This document shows positions 6,165-14,057 of a DNA stretch of 19,708 nucleotides, one piece after another. The stretch lies in contig CAJTPH010000002.1 of the NCBI GenBank assembly GCA_910578215.1, forward strand, positions 21,069 through 40,776. Reading direction: 5' to 3'. The translations under genes and the position numbers were made by a program. Within the stretch, counting starts at the first letter, position 1; every line of letters begins with the position of its first letter. Source of the DNA: an uncultured Acetatifactor sp. GTDB taxonomy: Bacteria; Bacillota; Clostridia; Lachnospirales; Lachnospiraceae. Below the pieces are notes generated by a model that saw nothing but the letters and a program-made list of their open reading frames with translations, searched no databases and was not told where the DNA came from.

Positions 6165-8747
6165 TCAGCCGTTCACATCCACATACAGCTGAACTCTGTT
6201 CTGAATAATACCCGCTACCTCCTGAGCGCTCTTTTGCCCTGAGAAGAAGGCTCCCATATCCTCATTAATGATATTCATAATATCGTCGTTCAGATAGGGA
6301 TGCTTCTTGATGGACTCTATCATTGCCACAGCCGCGTCAATCTGCTCCTGGCTCATGGGAGGAATAACGACGGATTCCCCGTTCATCCAGATAGTATCGT
6401 CGTATTCTACCTTCTCTCCGTCCGAATTTGTCCAATAAGGTCTCTCCTTTGCCTCCTGTGCACGCTCCAGAAAATATTTCTTCTGAATCGATAAGCCGTA
6501 TGACATTTCCGACTGGTACTCGTCGGTCAGATAATATCTGAGGAATTCCCATGCCACATCCTTATATTTGGATTTCGCCGATATAGCGTATGCGTCGGTA
6601 GCCTCCACATATGCGCCCTGCCCGCTGTCCGTGGGGAAGCCTATATAGGAGACGGGCTCTCCGAAGTAACCGTTTATGGTATAATTCATATTTCGGACAG
6701 TAGTTACATATAGCTGGCAGAGAACGGTCTTGTTATCCCTGTACTGAGACTCATAATTATTCCAATAGCTTTCGCCATAATAGTCTTCTCCCAGTTGTTC
6801 GGGAAGCGTCTTGGCATATTCCATCAGGGCAATAAATCCTTCTGTATTAAAGCTGCACCTGCCCGTTGCCACATCCACAAAATCACTTCCGCAGAACTGC
6901 ATTGCGTAATTGAAAAATTGATCTCTGGTCAGCTCGGAAAGCAGATTGGTTCCCGCAGGAAGCGATGCCATCAGCTCCTGCATATCCTTCATCGTCCAGG
7001 TATCCCTGTCACCTACAATTGCGGTTTTTGCAACCATGGTTCTCGCCCGGAAGCCGGGAATCAAATAATAAAGCTTATCGTTCATGGAGTATGCTTCAAA
7101 TACATTTGTCATGAATTCCACCTGGGACAGTTCCTCGTCCTTCTCAAGCATCTCCCCTATATCTGCAAGCAACCCCTTTGCCGCATAATTGTCCGATGAA
7201 AGCTCTGATGTGAGCAAAATATCAGGCATATTGCCGGAAATAATATCATTGTTCAGCTGTGTCACGCCTGCGCTGCCGTCCTGGTAGCTGTTGTAATCAT
7301 TATAGGTTTTAACCACAATTCGATAATCTTCATTGCCCCGGTTGAACTCCACAACCCTCTGCTTCAGATCGCTGCCCACGTACATTCCTGCCAGCACAAG
7401 CACAGATTTATCCTTGATCTCCTCAGGCTTCACATATGTAAAGATACCTGCCCGGACAGTACCGTCGTAGGCCTCCGAAAATACTCCCATAAACCTGTTT
7501 TCATCCAGCTCCACCACGCTTTCAAAGCCGCGGATATTCATGTCGGAGTTAATGAAATCCATTTTCAGAACGCTTTCGGTATCACCCCCGTTTAAGGAAT
7601 ACAGACCGTTTGAGTTACTGTAAAGCAAATCCGAATTTATGCCTGCAACCATACAGTTGTAACCGCCCCAGCTGAAGTTTGAGGGAAGCTCCTTTACATC
7701 ACCCAGGGTGTTGGTATTCATATTATAGCTTGTAAGATACATCTTCTGCCAGTCGTTTTCATCCCGGAATATCACCTGGAAATCGCCGTCGCTCCTGGCA
7801 ATCATATTATCCATATTATTGAAGACCTTTTCCATATTTTCCGGCAGCGGGGTCTTCTTCGACAGCTTTCCCTCCGCGTCAACGGTCATCTGGGAAATGC
7901 TGTCACCGGTAAGCAGCAGACAGGCGGTGCCTTCGGAATCTACCGTATAATACCCGACATAATGGTACTCCTCCTCTGTCTGAAGCCCCTCCAGCTCTGT
8001 CTCTCTCATTAAGCTTCCGTCAGGATTCCATGCGCTCAGATACTGCTTTCGGACGGATTGGCTGTTTTCAGGGTTCTCATAATCCTCATAATAATAATTA
8101 TATCTCTTTATGGCATAAATCCTGCCGTCCGCACCTATCGTAAAGTTGTTATAATCGGAGTACTCCCATGAATTAACATTTCCGTTGGGTTCCTCCACCG
8201 CCGGAACATCGACAGCCTGGTCGGTACCTGCCTCCGTATCTGCATCTGCCTCCGTGTCGGCATCAGAATCCGAATCTGCCTCCGTATCATTTGTCGCAGG
8301 CAGTGTCACAACCGACGAAACCGCGTTCGTCGATATCCCCGATGCCGATGCCGACGAACGCGGCATGGGCACCGGCATTACGCTTATCCCGCCGCTGGAG
8401 CCGCCGGAAGCCGTACTGTTTGCGGGAATGTCCAGCGTCACCGAATTCATGTTTCTGCCGTCGTCGTTCATGGAGATAAGCCTTACATCCGTGTCGCTGT
8501 TATTGAATTTTTCATCATCCCAGTGATATACCCGCACAAGCATATATACCAGGTCATCCTTCCGGAGCATTGCCATAATGTTGATATCCTTCCCCAAATC
8601 GGGAAGTGCAAGCTCCTCGTATTTATACACATGCTCCTTTGCCAGTGCGGAATTTGTATCCTTCTTTTTACCGCACGCAGGCAGTGACACTGCCATTGTC
8701 AATGCAAGCCCGGCGCAAATAAGCTTTTTCAGCCACCCTTTTTTCAT
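6165..8747 (-). CDS. Large lipoprotein 2: propeller-like region plus ABC solute-binding domain
   Basis: Predicted surface lipoprotein of 860 residues. The start is ATG 8747 (MKKGWLKK), since GGAGGAG (8754-8760) lies six bases upstream; the ATG at 8762 overlaps that site. The signal peptide ends in lipobox SLPAC with Cys25. Residues of roughly 35-445 contain blade-like repeats (YSDYNNFTIGADGRIYAIKR, YYTVDSEGTACLLLTGDS), interrupted by a Ser/Asp/Thr/Glu linker. From about 455 a family-1 type extracellular solute-binding domain follows (VEFNRGNEDYRIVVKTYND, NNDIISGNMPDILLT, ATGRCSFNTEGF). It is a paralogue of the lipoprotein at 14058-16373: both end in IQNRVQLYVDVN and align throughout the binding domain. 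As last gene of the operon it abuts the terminator. The ligand is unknown; a carbohydrate is likely from the permease type. Confidence 0.85.
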   Translation of the reverse strand: MKKGWLKKLICAGLALTMAVSLPACGKKKDTNSALAKEHVYKYEELALPDLGKDINIMAMLRKDDLVYMLVRVYHWDDEKFNNSDTDVRLISMNDDGRNMNSVTLDIPANSTASGGSSGGISVMPVPMPRSSASASGISTNAVSSVVTLPATNDTEADSDSDADTEADADTEAGTDQAVDVPAVEEPNGNVNSWEYSDYNNFTIGADGRIYAIKRYNYYYEDYENPENSQSVRKQYLSAWNPDGSLMRETELEGLQTEEEYHYVGYYTVDSEGTACLLLTGDSISQMTVDAEGKLSKKTPLPENMEKVFNNMDNMIARSDGDFQVIFRDENDWQKMYLTSYNMNTNTLGDVKELPSNFSWGGYNCMVAGINSDLLYSNSNGLYSLNGGDTESVLKMDFINSDMNIRGFESVVELDENRFMGVFSEAYDGTVRAGIFTYVKPEEIKDKSVLVLAGMYVGSDLKQRVVEFNRGNEDYRIVVKTYNDYNSYQDGSAGVTQLNNDIISGNMPDILLTSELSSDNYAAKGLLADIGEMLEKDEELSQVEFMTNVFEAYSMNDKLYYLIPGFRARTMVAKTAIVGDRDTWTMKDMQELMASLPAGTNLLSELTRDQFFNYAMQFCGSDFVDVATGRCSFNTEGFIALMEYAKTLPEQLGEDYYGESYWNNYESQYRDNKTVLCQLYVTTVRNMNYTINGYFGEPVSYIGFPTDSGQGAYVEATDAYAISAKSKYKDVAWEFLRYYLTDEYQSEMSYGLSIQKKYFLERAQEAKERPYWTNSDGEKVEYDDTIWMNGESVVIPPMSQEQIDAAVAMIESIKKHPYLNDDIMNIINEDMGAFFSGQKSAQEVAGIIQNRVQLYVDVNG

Positions 8748-8827
8748 AACAATCTCCTCCATATCTTCGGGTCCAAAAAACCCGCATAATTCTATTATTT
8801 TTTGTTTCTGCCCGTTTTCCCCCTCTT

Positions 8828-10060
8828 TTACTCTTTTTTCTTTCTTCTCTCTTTTTCCGCCTGCTTAATCTCCTGCTTGATTTCCTTCCTCCGCCTTTTC
8901 TCGGCCCGTTTTATCTCTTTTTCAAGCTTACCGCCTCTTTTTGTGGGCTTTTCTGCCGTCTCACCCGCCGGCGGCGCATTTTTTTTCCTGCTCCTGCCGC
9001 CTTTTTCTTTTCTGCCCTGCCGGATTGCCCGAAGCTTCTCCACAAGCCTCTCAGCCTTATCCCTGACCTTCAGGCAGACATCCTTTATGGTCCAGCCCTT
9101 ATGCCGCCACCAGAGCATGAAAAGCACTACTGCAAGCGCCGTGGGATATAAAAGAAACAGCAGCTCAAACGCCGTGATCACAAGGAGGATATCCTCATAG
9201 CCTCTGGCAATATTTTCCCAATAGGGATAAATGATCGCCTTGCCGTTCATGGAACGCGTGCCAAAGGTTCCTAACAGCTTTACCCTGTTGACAAAGGAAA
9301 ACCTGGAGGTGTTTTCTATGACCTCCGTCTCTTTTTCGCTGGAGCCAAGATTTTTATTTACATAATCATAGGCAAAGCTGCTGACGGGATTGGGCATTAC
9401 GATCTCATAGTGGTTGATACTGTTGCTGCTGCCCAATTTATCCAATGTTTCATAGGAGACATATACAAGAGTGCTGTCCAGCCCCGCCGCTTCTGCAAGG
9501 CGCCCTTCCGGGCGCTCTATAACGCCGGTCACAATGTGAGGACGGTCTCCGATATACACGATCTTGCCTGCCACATTGTTTGAGCCAAAGAGCTGCCAGG
9601 CCGCATCCTCATCGATCACACAATAATTTTTGTCAATGTCATTGCCTGAAAAATAGGAACCCGACAATAACTTCAAGGGATGAAACAGAAAGAAATCTCC
9701 CCCGATTCCGATGGCATCCACATTATTCAGTTTTGCCCTGTCCGAAGAAATGGACAGGGTGCCGTCCGCGCTGTACGCATCTGCCCATAGTCTTGCCCCG
9801 GGGTTTTCCGATTCCAAGGTAACTCCCGCATCTCTCAGCGCGCCCTCCAGAGTATGCTGAAAGCTTATCAACCTGTCCTCAGTCATACGCATATTCGCCG
9901 AGAAAAAACAACTGATCTGAGAGACATCTCCCTTGCTGCTCCACCGCCCCGCGGCATTTTGTTCCGGCAGGCTGCCCGAAATATTCCCTGATGCAAACAG
10001 TAAGATCAGGAATATCAGAAAGGAAACCCCTCCGCTTATGCCCAGTACTATTTTCTTCAT
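8828..10060 (-). CDS. MacB periplasmic-core-like protein with two membrane helices
   Basis: A 410-residue protein. One membrane helix is at about 6-24, then an extracellular domain at 45-260, a second helix at about 290-317 and a very basic cytoplasmic tail (320-410, mostly Lys/Arg/Glu). The core (GIGGDFFLFHPLKLLSGSYF, then WQLFGSNNVAGKIVYIGD, then VTGVIERPEG) matches the MacB_PCD fold of MacB/FtsX-type ABC permeases. The four-helix FtsX unit and the ATPase of a real MacB are both absent. It follows the adaptor gene, mirroring a macA-macB order. GGAG lies seven bases before ATG 10060. It may be an accessory or gating subunit rather than a permease; function unproven. Confidence 0.7.
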   Translation of the reverse strand: MKKIVLGISGGVSFLIFLILLFASGNISGSLPEQNAAGRWSSKGDVSQISCFFSANMRMTEDRLISFQHTLEGALRDAGVTLESENPGARLWADAYSADGTLSISSDRAKLNNVDAIGIGGDFFLFHPLKLLSGSYFSGNDIDKNYCVIDEDAAWQLFGSNNVAGKIVYIGDRPHIVTGVIERPEGRLAEAAGLDSTLVYVSYETLDKLGSSNSINHYEIVMPNPVSSFAYDYVNKNLGSSEKETEVIENTSRFSFVNRVKLLGTFGTRSMNGKAIIYPYWENIARGYEDILLVITAFELLFLLYPTALAVVLFMLWWRHKGWTIKDVCLKVRDKAERLVEKLRAIRQGRKEKGGRSRKKNAPPAGETAEKPTKRGGKLEKEIKRAEKRRRKEIKQEIKQAEKERRKKKE

Positions 10061-10084
10061 CGCTGCACTCCGTTTATTCCGTTA

Positions 10085-10118
10085 AGGAGCCGTTCCAGAT
10101 TATTTTTGAACGGCTCCT
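10085..10118. other. Intercistronic hairpin without T-run
   Basis: AGGAGCCGTTC (10085-10095) and GAACGGCTCCT (10108-10118) form a perfect 11-bp stem with a 12-base loop between the adaptor stop and the next start. On the minus strand it is followed by TTAACGG, not a T-run, so it is a poor terminator. It more likely stabilises or processes the mRNA and could set unequal expression of the genes on either side. Confidence 0.7.
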
Positions 10119-10131
10119 GAGACTGTTTCAG

Positions 10132-11979
10132 TTAGTCGGGAAGTCTGACCAGATTACCCGCCTCTACAGGCTTAGTGGAGGTAGTAATGACAAATTCATA
10201 TCCCGCAAGCGCCCCGCTGATCGCCGACTGCGTCTCGTCGCTTGCAATAACCTCTACATCCACGCGGCTTGCCGTATAACGGGTGCCAAGCGGACTGGAC
10301 TTGGACTGCACAATCAGAATAAACTTTCCGTTGTTGTCCTCACGAACCGCGCTGTTGGGAACAATAAAGTTATAGTTTGCACTCTTTTGTCCCACGGAAA
10401 AGCTTAAGCTCTGACCTGCCACAACGGAGCCTGTCACATTAAAGGTTAAAAGCTTCTTCTGCCCGCGGCTCTCGGGATCAACCTTTATACTCGCCAGCGT
10501 CACCGTCACATCGTCATATCTCCATGCGTTTACCAGCTCTCCCACATCGCCCACAGACAGTCTCTTTGCCACCTCATTGGTAGCAGAATAGCTTAAGGTA
10601 AAGCCCTGGCCCTCCCGCTGCATGACAACCACAGGGGTCGCCGCGGAGGTCTCGTTTCCCGCCGTCACGTTAATGGTGCTGATCGTTCCCGCGATAGGCG
10701 CCGTGATCGTGGCGCCTCCGGCCTTTTCAGACAGTTCATCCACATTTTTCTGAGCCGTCTCTATCGCCTTGAGATAAGTCTCCAGGCCCGTCACATTTCC
10801 CGCCCTGGTCACGAGCTCCGTCAACGCCTCCTTCTTATCCTCCAGCTCCTTCTGCCTTGCCTCTAATTCCTCCTGTTTTGCTGCGGATTCCTTCTTCTTT
10901 GCGTCCAAATCGCCTTTGGCATTCTCCTGTGCCAGAGTAAGCTCCTTCTGTGCGCCGTACAGCTCTATCTCCAGCTGGGCAATCTCGGCATTCATAATTA
11001 AAATATTGTTCTTCCTGTGTGCCTGCTCATACACCAGGTCATTGTAATAATTCTGTGCCTCATCCACCTGAATTTGAGCGGCGGTATGCCCCCACTCTGC
11101 AACCTGGCAATTGGTTTTAGCCTGTTCTAATTTTTCCTCCAGCTCCCGCTTTTTCTCCTCATACCCCGCATTTCCCGCAGATGCGGTGTTATTACAATGA
11201 TCGTCATACTCCTTCTGCGCCCTTGCCAGCTCCGCCTTTGCGTTTTCCCACGCGGGCAGAGTGTTGTCCAGTTCCTTCTTCGCATTCTCCAGCGCCGCCT
11301 CCGCCACGCTAATTCCCTGAGGCGCAAGGTTCTCCAAGGACTGCTCATAGGCGATCTGCTTCTGGTAATCCTGAATCTGCTGCTGAATTCTGTCCACCTC
11401 AGCCTTTTGGGGCGCCGACGCTTCCTCCTGGGCGCTTTCCGCCGCCTTTGCCGCCTTGTCTGCGGCATCTGCCGCCGCCTCCGCGGTCTTTACCGCCCCC
11501 TCAGCTGCCTTCACCGTATTCTGTGCCCTTGTGATCTGATCCCTGTAGCTCTCCGCAGATGTACCCTTGTTTGCCTCGGAAATATCCTCGGCGGTATACT
11601 TCTCGCTCAAAATAGCCTTGCTGTATTCGTTCTGCGCCGTCTCCAGCGCTTTCTTTGCTTCCTCCAGCTCTTTGCTGTCCTTCGCCTCCAGATAAACCAG
11701 CACGTCGCCCTTCTCGACCTTGTCTCCGGTGCGGACGGCGACGCTTGCCACCTTTCTGGTCTCCGTTACCTTCACCTCGTAAGGATCTACGCTCTCTACA
11801 GTGCCCGTAATCATGGCTTTAGCAGTGATAGAGCCCGACTGCACATACTGTGTCGCCACCTCAGGCAGAGACCAATTCTGAATCGTACTTGAGAAAAAGG
11901 TCAAAACCAGCATCACCGACAAAAATACGATTGCCGCCGTTTTGATCCATTCTCTTTTTTTTCTTCCATTCTCGTTCAT
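10132..11979 (-). CDS. HlyD/MacA-family membrane-fusion adaptor with long coiled coil
   Basis: A 615-residue adaptor. One membrane helix is at about 12-30, so most of the protein is extracellular. The first lipoyl half-motif is at about 55-100 (VASVAVRTGDKVEKGDVLVY) and the second at about 421-455 (ATITAPIAGTISTINVTAG). Between them lie some 320 residues of heptad-rich Ala/Glu/Lys helix (103-420), forming a hairpin with several strands. A beta-barrel-type region (VGDVGELVNAWRYDDVTVTL) and a membrane-proximal region ending near EAGNLVRLPD follow. In Gram-negatives such proteins bridge an inner-membrane pump to an outer-membrane channel. In Firmicutes they partner MacB-like permeases at the cell surface. 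GAGGAG precedes ATG 11979 by nine bases. It lies between sugar-permease genes and the MacB-core-like gene. Confidence 0.85.
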   Translation of the reverse strand: MNENGRKKREWIKTAAIVFLSVMLVLTFFSSTIQNWSLPEVATQYVQSGSITAKAMITGTVESVDPYEVKVTETRKVASVAVRTGDKVEKGDVLVYLEAKDSKELEEAKKALETAQNEYSKAILSEKYTAEDISEANKGTSAESYRDQITRAQNTVKAAEGAVKTAEAAADAADKAAKAAESAQEEASAPQKAEVDRIQQQIQDYQKQIAYEQSLENLAPQGISVAEAALENAKKELDNTLPAWENAKAELARAQKEYDDHCNNTASAGNAGYEEKKRELEEKLEQAKTNCQVAEWGHTAAQIQVDEAQNYYNDLVYEQAHRKNNILIMNAEIAQLEIELYGAQKELTLAQENAKGDLDAKKKESAAKQEELEARQKELEDKKEALTELVTRAGNVTGLETYLKAIETAQKNVDELSEKAGGATITAPIAGTISTINVTAGNETSAATPVVVMQREGQGFTLSYSATNEVAKRLSVGDVGELVNAWRYDDVTVTLASIKVDPESRGQKKLLTFNVTGSVVAGQSLSFSVGQKSANYNFIVPNSAVREDNNGKFILIVQSKSSPLGTRYTASRVDVEVIASDETQSAISGALAGYEFVITTSTKPVEAGNLVRLPD

Positions 11980-12049
11980 TACTTTTCACTCCTCAATTTT
12001 TTACCTTCTATTTAAACTGATTCCGACAGCATGGACAACCCTCTCACAC

Positions 12050-12943
12050 TCAGCCCTTAATACCCCCCTGGTATGTGATTCCGTCCACCAGATACTCCTC
12101 GCCGTACAGGAATATCAGAAGACTGGGCACCATGTAGATGGTTGCCACTGCAAATGCAAGCCCGATCTCGCCGTCATTGATCTTGCTCAGGAACACCGAC
12201 AGCGGATGCTTCTCCGCATCGGTCATCAGAATCAGCGGCTGCTCCACCATGTTCCAATAATCGATGAACACCAATATGGCCGCGGAACAGATCGCTCCCT
12301 TACACAGAGGCATACAAATCTTTCTGTAGATCTGCCACTCTCCGGCGCCGTCTATCTGCGCCGCCTCGATAAACGATTCGGGAATCCTCCTCATAAACTT
12401 TGTCAAAAGGAATACCGCAAAGGGAGAAAAAATTCCCGGCAGCCAGATCGCCCAGTTGGTGTTCAACAGCTTCAGCCAGTCGCTTACAAGATAATTTGGC
12501 ACCAGCGTGACCTGATAAGGCATCAGCATCAGAATAATATATATAAAGAAGATGATCTCCCTGATCCTGCCCCGGTACCTTGCAAACCCGTATGAGGCCA
12601 GGCTCGCCACAAGCAGCTGGAATAGCACGATAGGCCCCACCAGCACTACGGAATTCCAGAACTTCAGCAGATAGTCCGGGCTCTTAAAAAGCACCGTGAT
12701 ATACTGGCTGAAGGAAACCATGTCGGGAATAAACTTCAGGTTCACCTTCTCGGATATGTAAACCTTTCCTCCGTTAGCATCCACGGCAAATACGGTGCCA
12801 TAATTGGAGGAGATCTCCGAAGCCGACATAAAGGAGTTGGTAATGGTCAGCACAATGGGCGTCAAGAACAAAAACGCAAAAGCCGCCGCGACCATAGTGG
12901 CAAGCGCGATCTTCGCCCCGTTGAAGATTTTCTTTTTCTTCAT
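12050..12943 (-). CDS. Carbohydrate ABC transporter permease, MalG type
   Basis: Integral membrane subunit of a type I (MalFGK-like) importer, 297 residues. It has a first helix at about 11-33, an extracellular loop (about 36-90), and a helix core from about 95. The cytoplasmic coupling (EAA) loop is canonical: EAAQIDGAGEWQIYRKICMP from Glu193, with the conserved Gly199 and a Pro at 212. This loop docks the ATPase, so the subunit should work with an ATP-binding protein that is not encoded in the window. A shared multi-system ATPase of the MsmX type would fit. The first 4 bases overlap the MalF-type gene (ATGA), which indicates coupled translation and a heterodimer. Confidence 0.93.
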   Translation of the reverse strand: MKKKKIFNGAKIALATMVAAAFAFLFLTPIVLTITNSFMSASEISSNYGTVFAVDANGGKVYISEKVNLKFIPDMVSFSQYITVLFKSPDYLLKFWNSVVLVGPIVLFQLLVASLASYGFARYRGRIREIIFFIYIILMLMPYQVTLVPNYLVSDWLKLLNTNWAIWLPGIFSPFAVFLLTKFMRRIPESFIEAAQIDGAGEWQIYRKICMPLCKGAICSAAILVFIDYWNMVEQPLILMTDAEKHPLSVFLSKINDGEIGLAFAVATIYMVPSLLIFLYGEEYLVDGITYQGGIKG

Positions 12944-13974
12944 CCCTCCACATCCTTTCCGAAATGGTTCTCCGCAATAAACAATATACCGATGATTACC
13001 ACCATGACAATCGCCATCAGAATCGCCGCCGCAGACAGCATCTGATAATCCAGCCGCTTGAACATATTGTTCATATAATGCTGCAGCGTGTAGATGGAGT
13101 CATAGGGATAATCCCTCGTCAGCAGGTAAACCTCCCTGAATATCTTGAAGGAGCTGATCAGGGACATGATCGTCACAAACAGGAGCGATGAGGAAAGATA
13201 CCGTATCTTTATGTAAAAGAAGGTCTGCAGGGGCGTTGCGCTCTCCAGCTTCGCCACCTCCAAAATATCCTTTGGTATATTCGCCAGCGCCGCCATGAAA
13301 AGGATCATGTTGTAGCCAAGATTCTTCCACAGAAATAATATGACCACAACTATCATCCCGTACTCAGACTTCATCCAGTCGATCTTTCCTATGCCGAACA
13401 CCCCAAGCACATCGTTGACAGCGCCGTTATAATGGAACAGCACCTGCCAGATCAGCACGATGGAGGCCACCGGCACCATCATGGGGCTCAGGAAGAAGGT
13501 CCTGAACTGGCTTCTGAAGGGAAGCTTTGTCTCCAGCACAATCGCCAGCAGCAGCGACAGAACCACCGCAAGGGGAACTGCCACTGCGGAGAATGTAATT
13601 GTGTTGCGCACCGCCTTCTGAAAAGCCGCGTTTTTAATTACGTCGACGAAATTTTCCAAAAACACAAACTCCGTGTTCACAGGGCTGTCTATCAGCGAAT
13701 AAAAGATGACGACGCAGAAGGGCGCGAGGAAAAACGCCAAAACCCCCAGAAAGCTGGGGGCAATAAACGCCCCCGATTTGAACTTTATCTTCCGTGTCCT
13801 CTTATCCGCCTTCATGCGCTTCCCTGTGGGCTTACTTTGCTTCCCGGTCTTGAGGCGCCTTCTGACCCGCTCATCCCGCAGACCGGCCTGCCTGACGCGC
13901 TTCCCTGCCGGCTTATTTCGCTTCTCTGACAGCCCGAAGGCTGTATCCAATTCGTTTTCTTGTTTCTTACTCAC
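12940..13974 (-). CDS. Carbohydrate ABC transporter permease, MalF type, with basic N-terminal extension
   Basis: The partner membrane subunit, 344 residues. Residues 1-66 form a soluble, very basic arm rich in Arg and Lys. The first helix is at about 68-93, followed by a short loop and five further helices. The coupling loop is degenerate: EVAKLESATPLQTFFYIKIR from Glu239, where the family has the pattern EAAxxDGA and a later LP. Here Ser245 stands in for the Gly and no LP is present. The MalG-type partner keeps the canonical loop, so the pair may couple asymmetrically to its ATPase. Gene order (lipoprotein, MalF type, MalG type) is the usual importer order. Confidence 0.92.
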   Translation of the reverse strand: MSKKQENELDTAFGLSEKRNKPAGKRVRQAGLRDERVRRRLKTGKQSKPTGKRMKADKRTRKIKFKSGAFIAPSFLGVLAFFLAPFCVVIFYSLIDSPVNTEFVFLENFVDVIKNAAFQKAVRNTITFSAVAVPLAVVLSLLLAIVLETKLPFRSQFRTFFLSPMMVPVASIVLIWQVLFHYNGAVNDVLGVFGIGKIDWMKSEYGMIVVVILFLWKNLGYNMILFMAALANIPKDILEVAKLESATPLQTFFYIKIRYLSSSLLFVTIMSLISSFKIFREVYLLTRDYPYDSIYTLQHYMNNMFKRLDYQMLSAAAILMAIVMVVIIGILFIAENHFGKDVEG

Positions 13975-14057
13975 CTTAAATCCTCATTTCAAAACATTAA
14001 ATTCAATCTGAAGGCCCTTATCTGCTTCTTATTTCCAAGGTATTTATACCCAAATTC

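Noticed and set aside
8748..8762. Earlier ATG for lipoprotein 2
   Set aside because: It overlaps the GGAGGAG of ATG 8747, and the later start gives a standard signal peptide.
11197..11892. 231-codon plus-strand frame opposite the adaptor
   Set aside because: Leu/Arg-rich shadow of the coiled-coil coding sequence.
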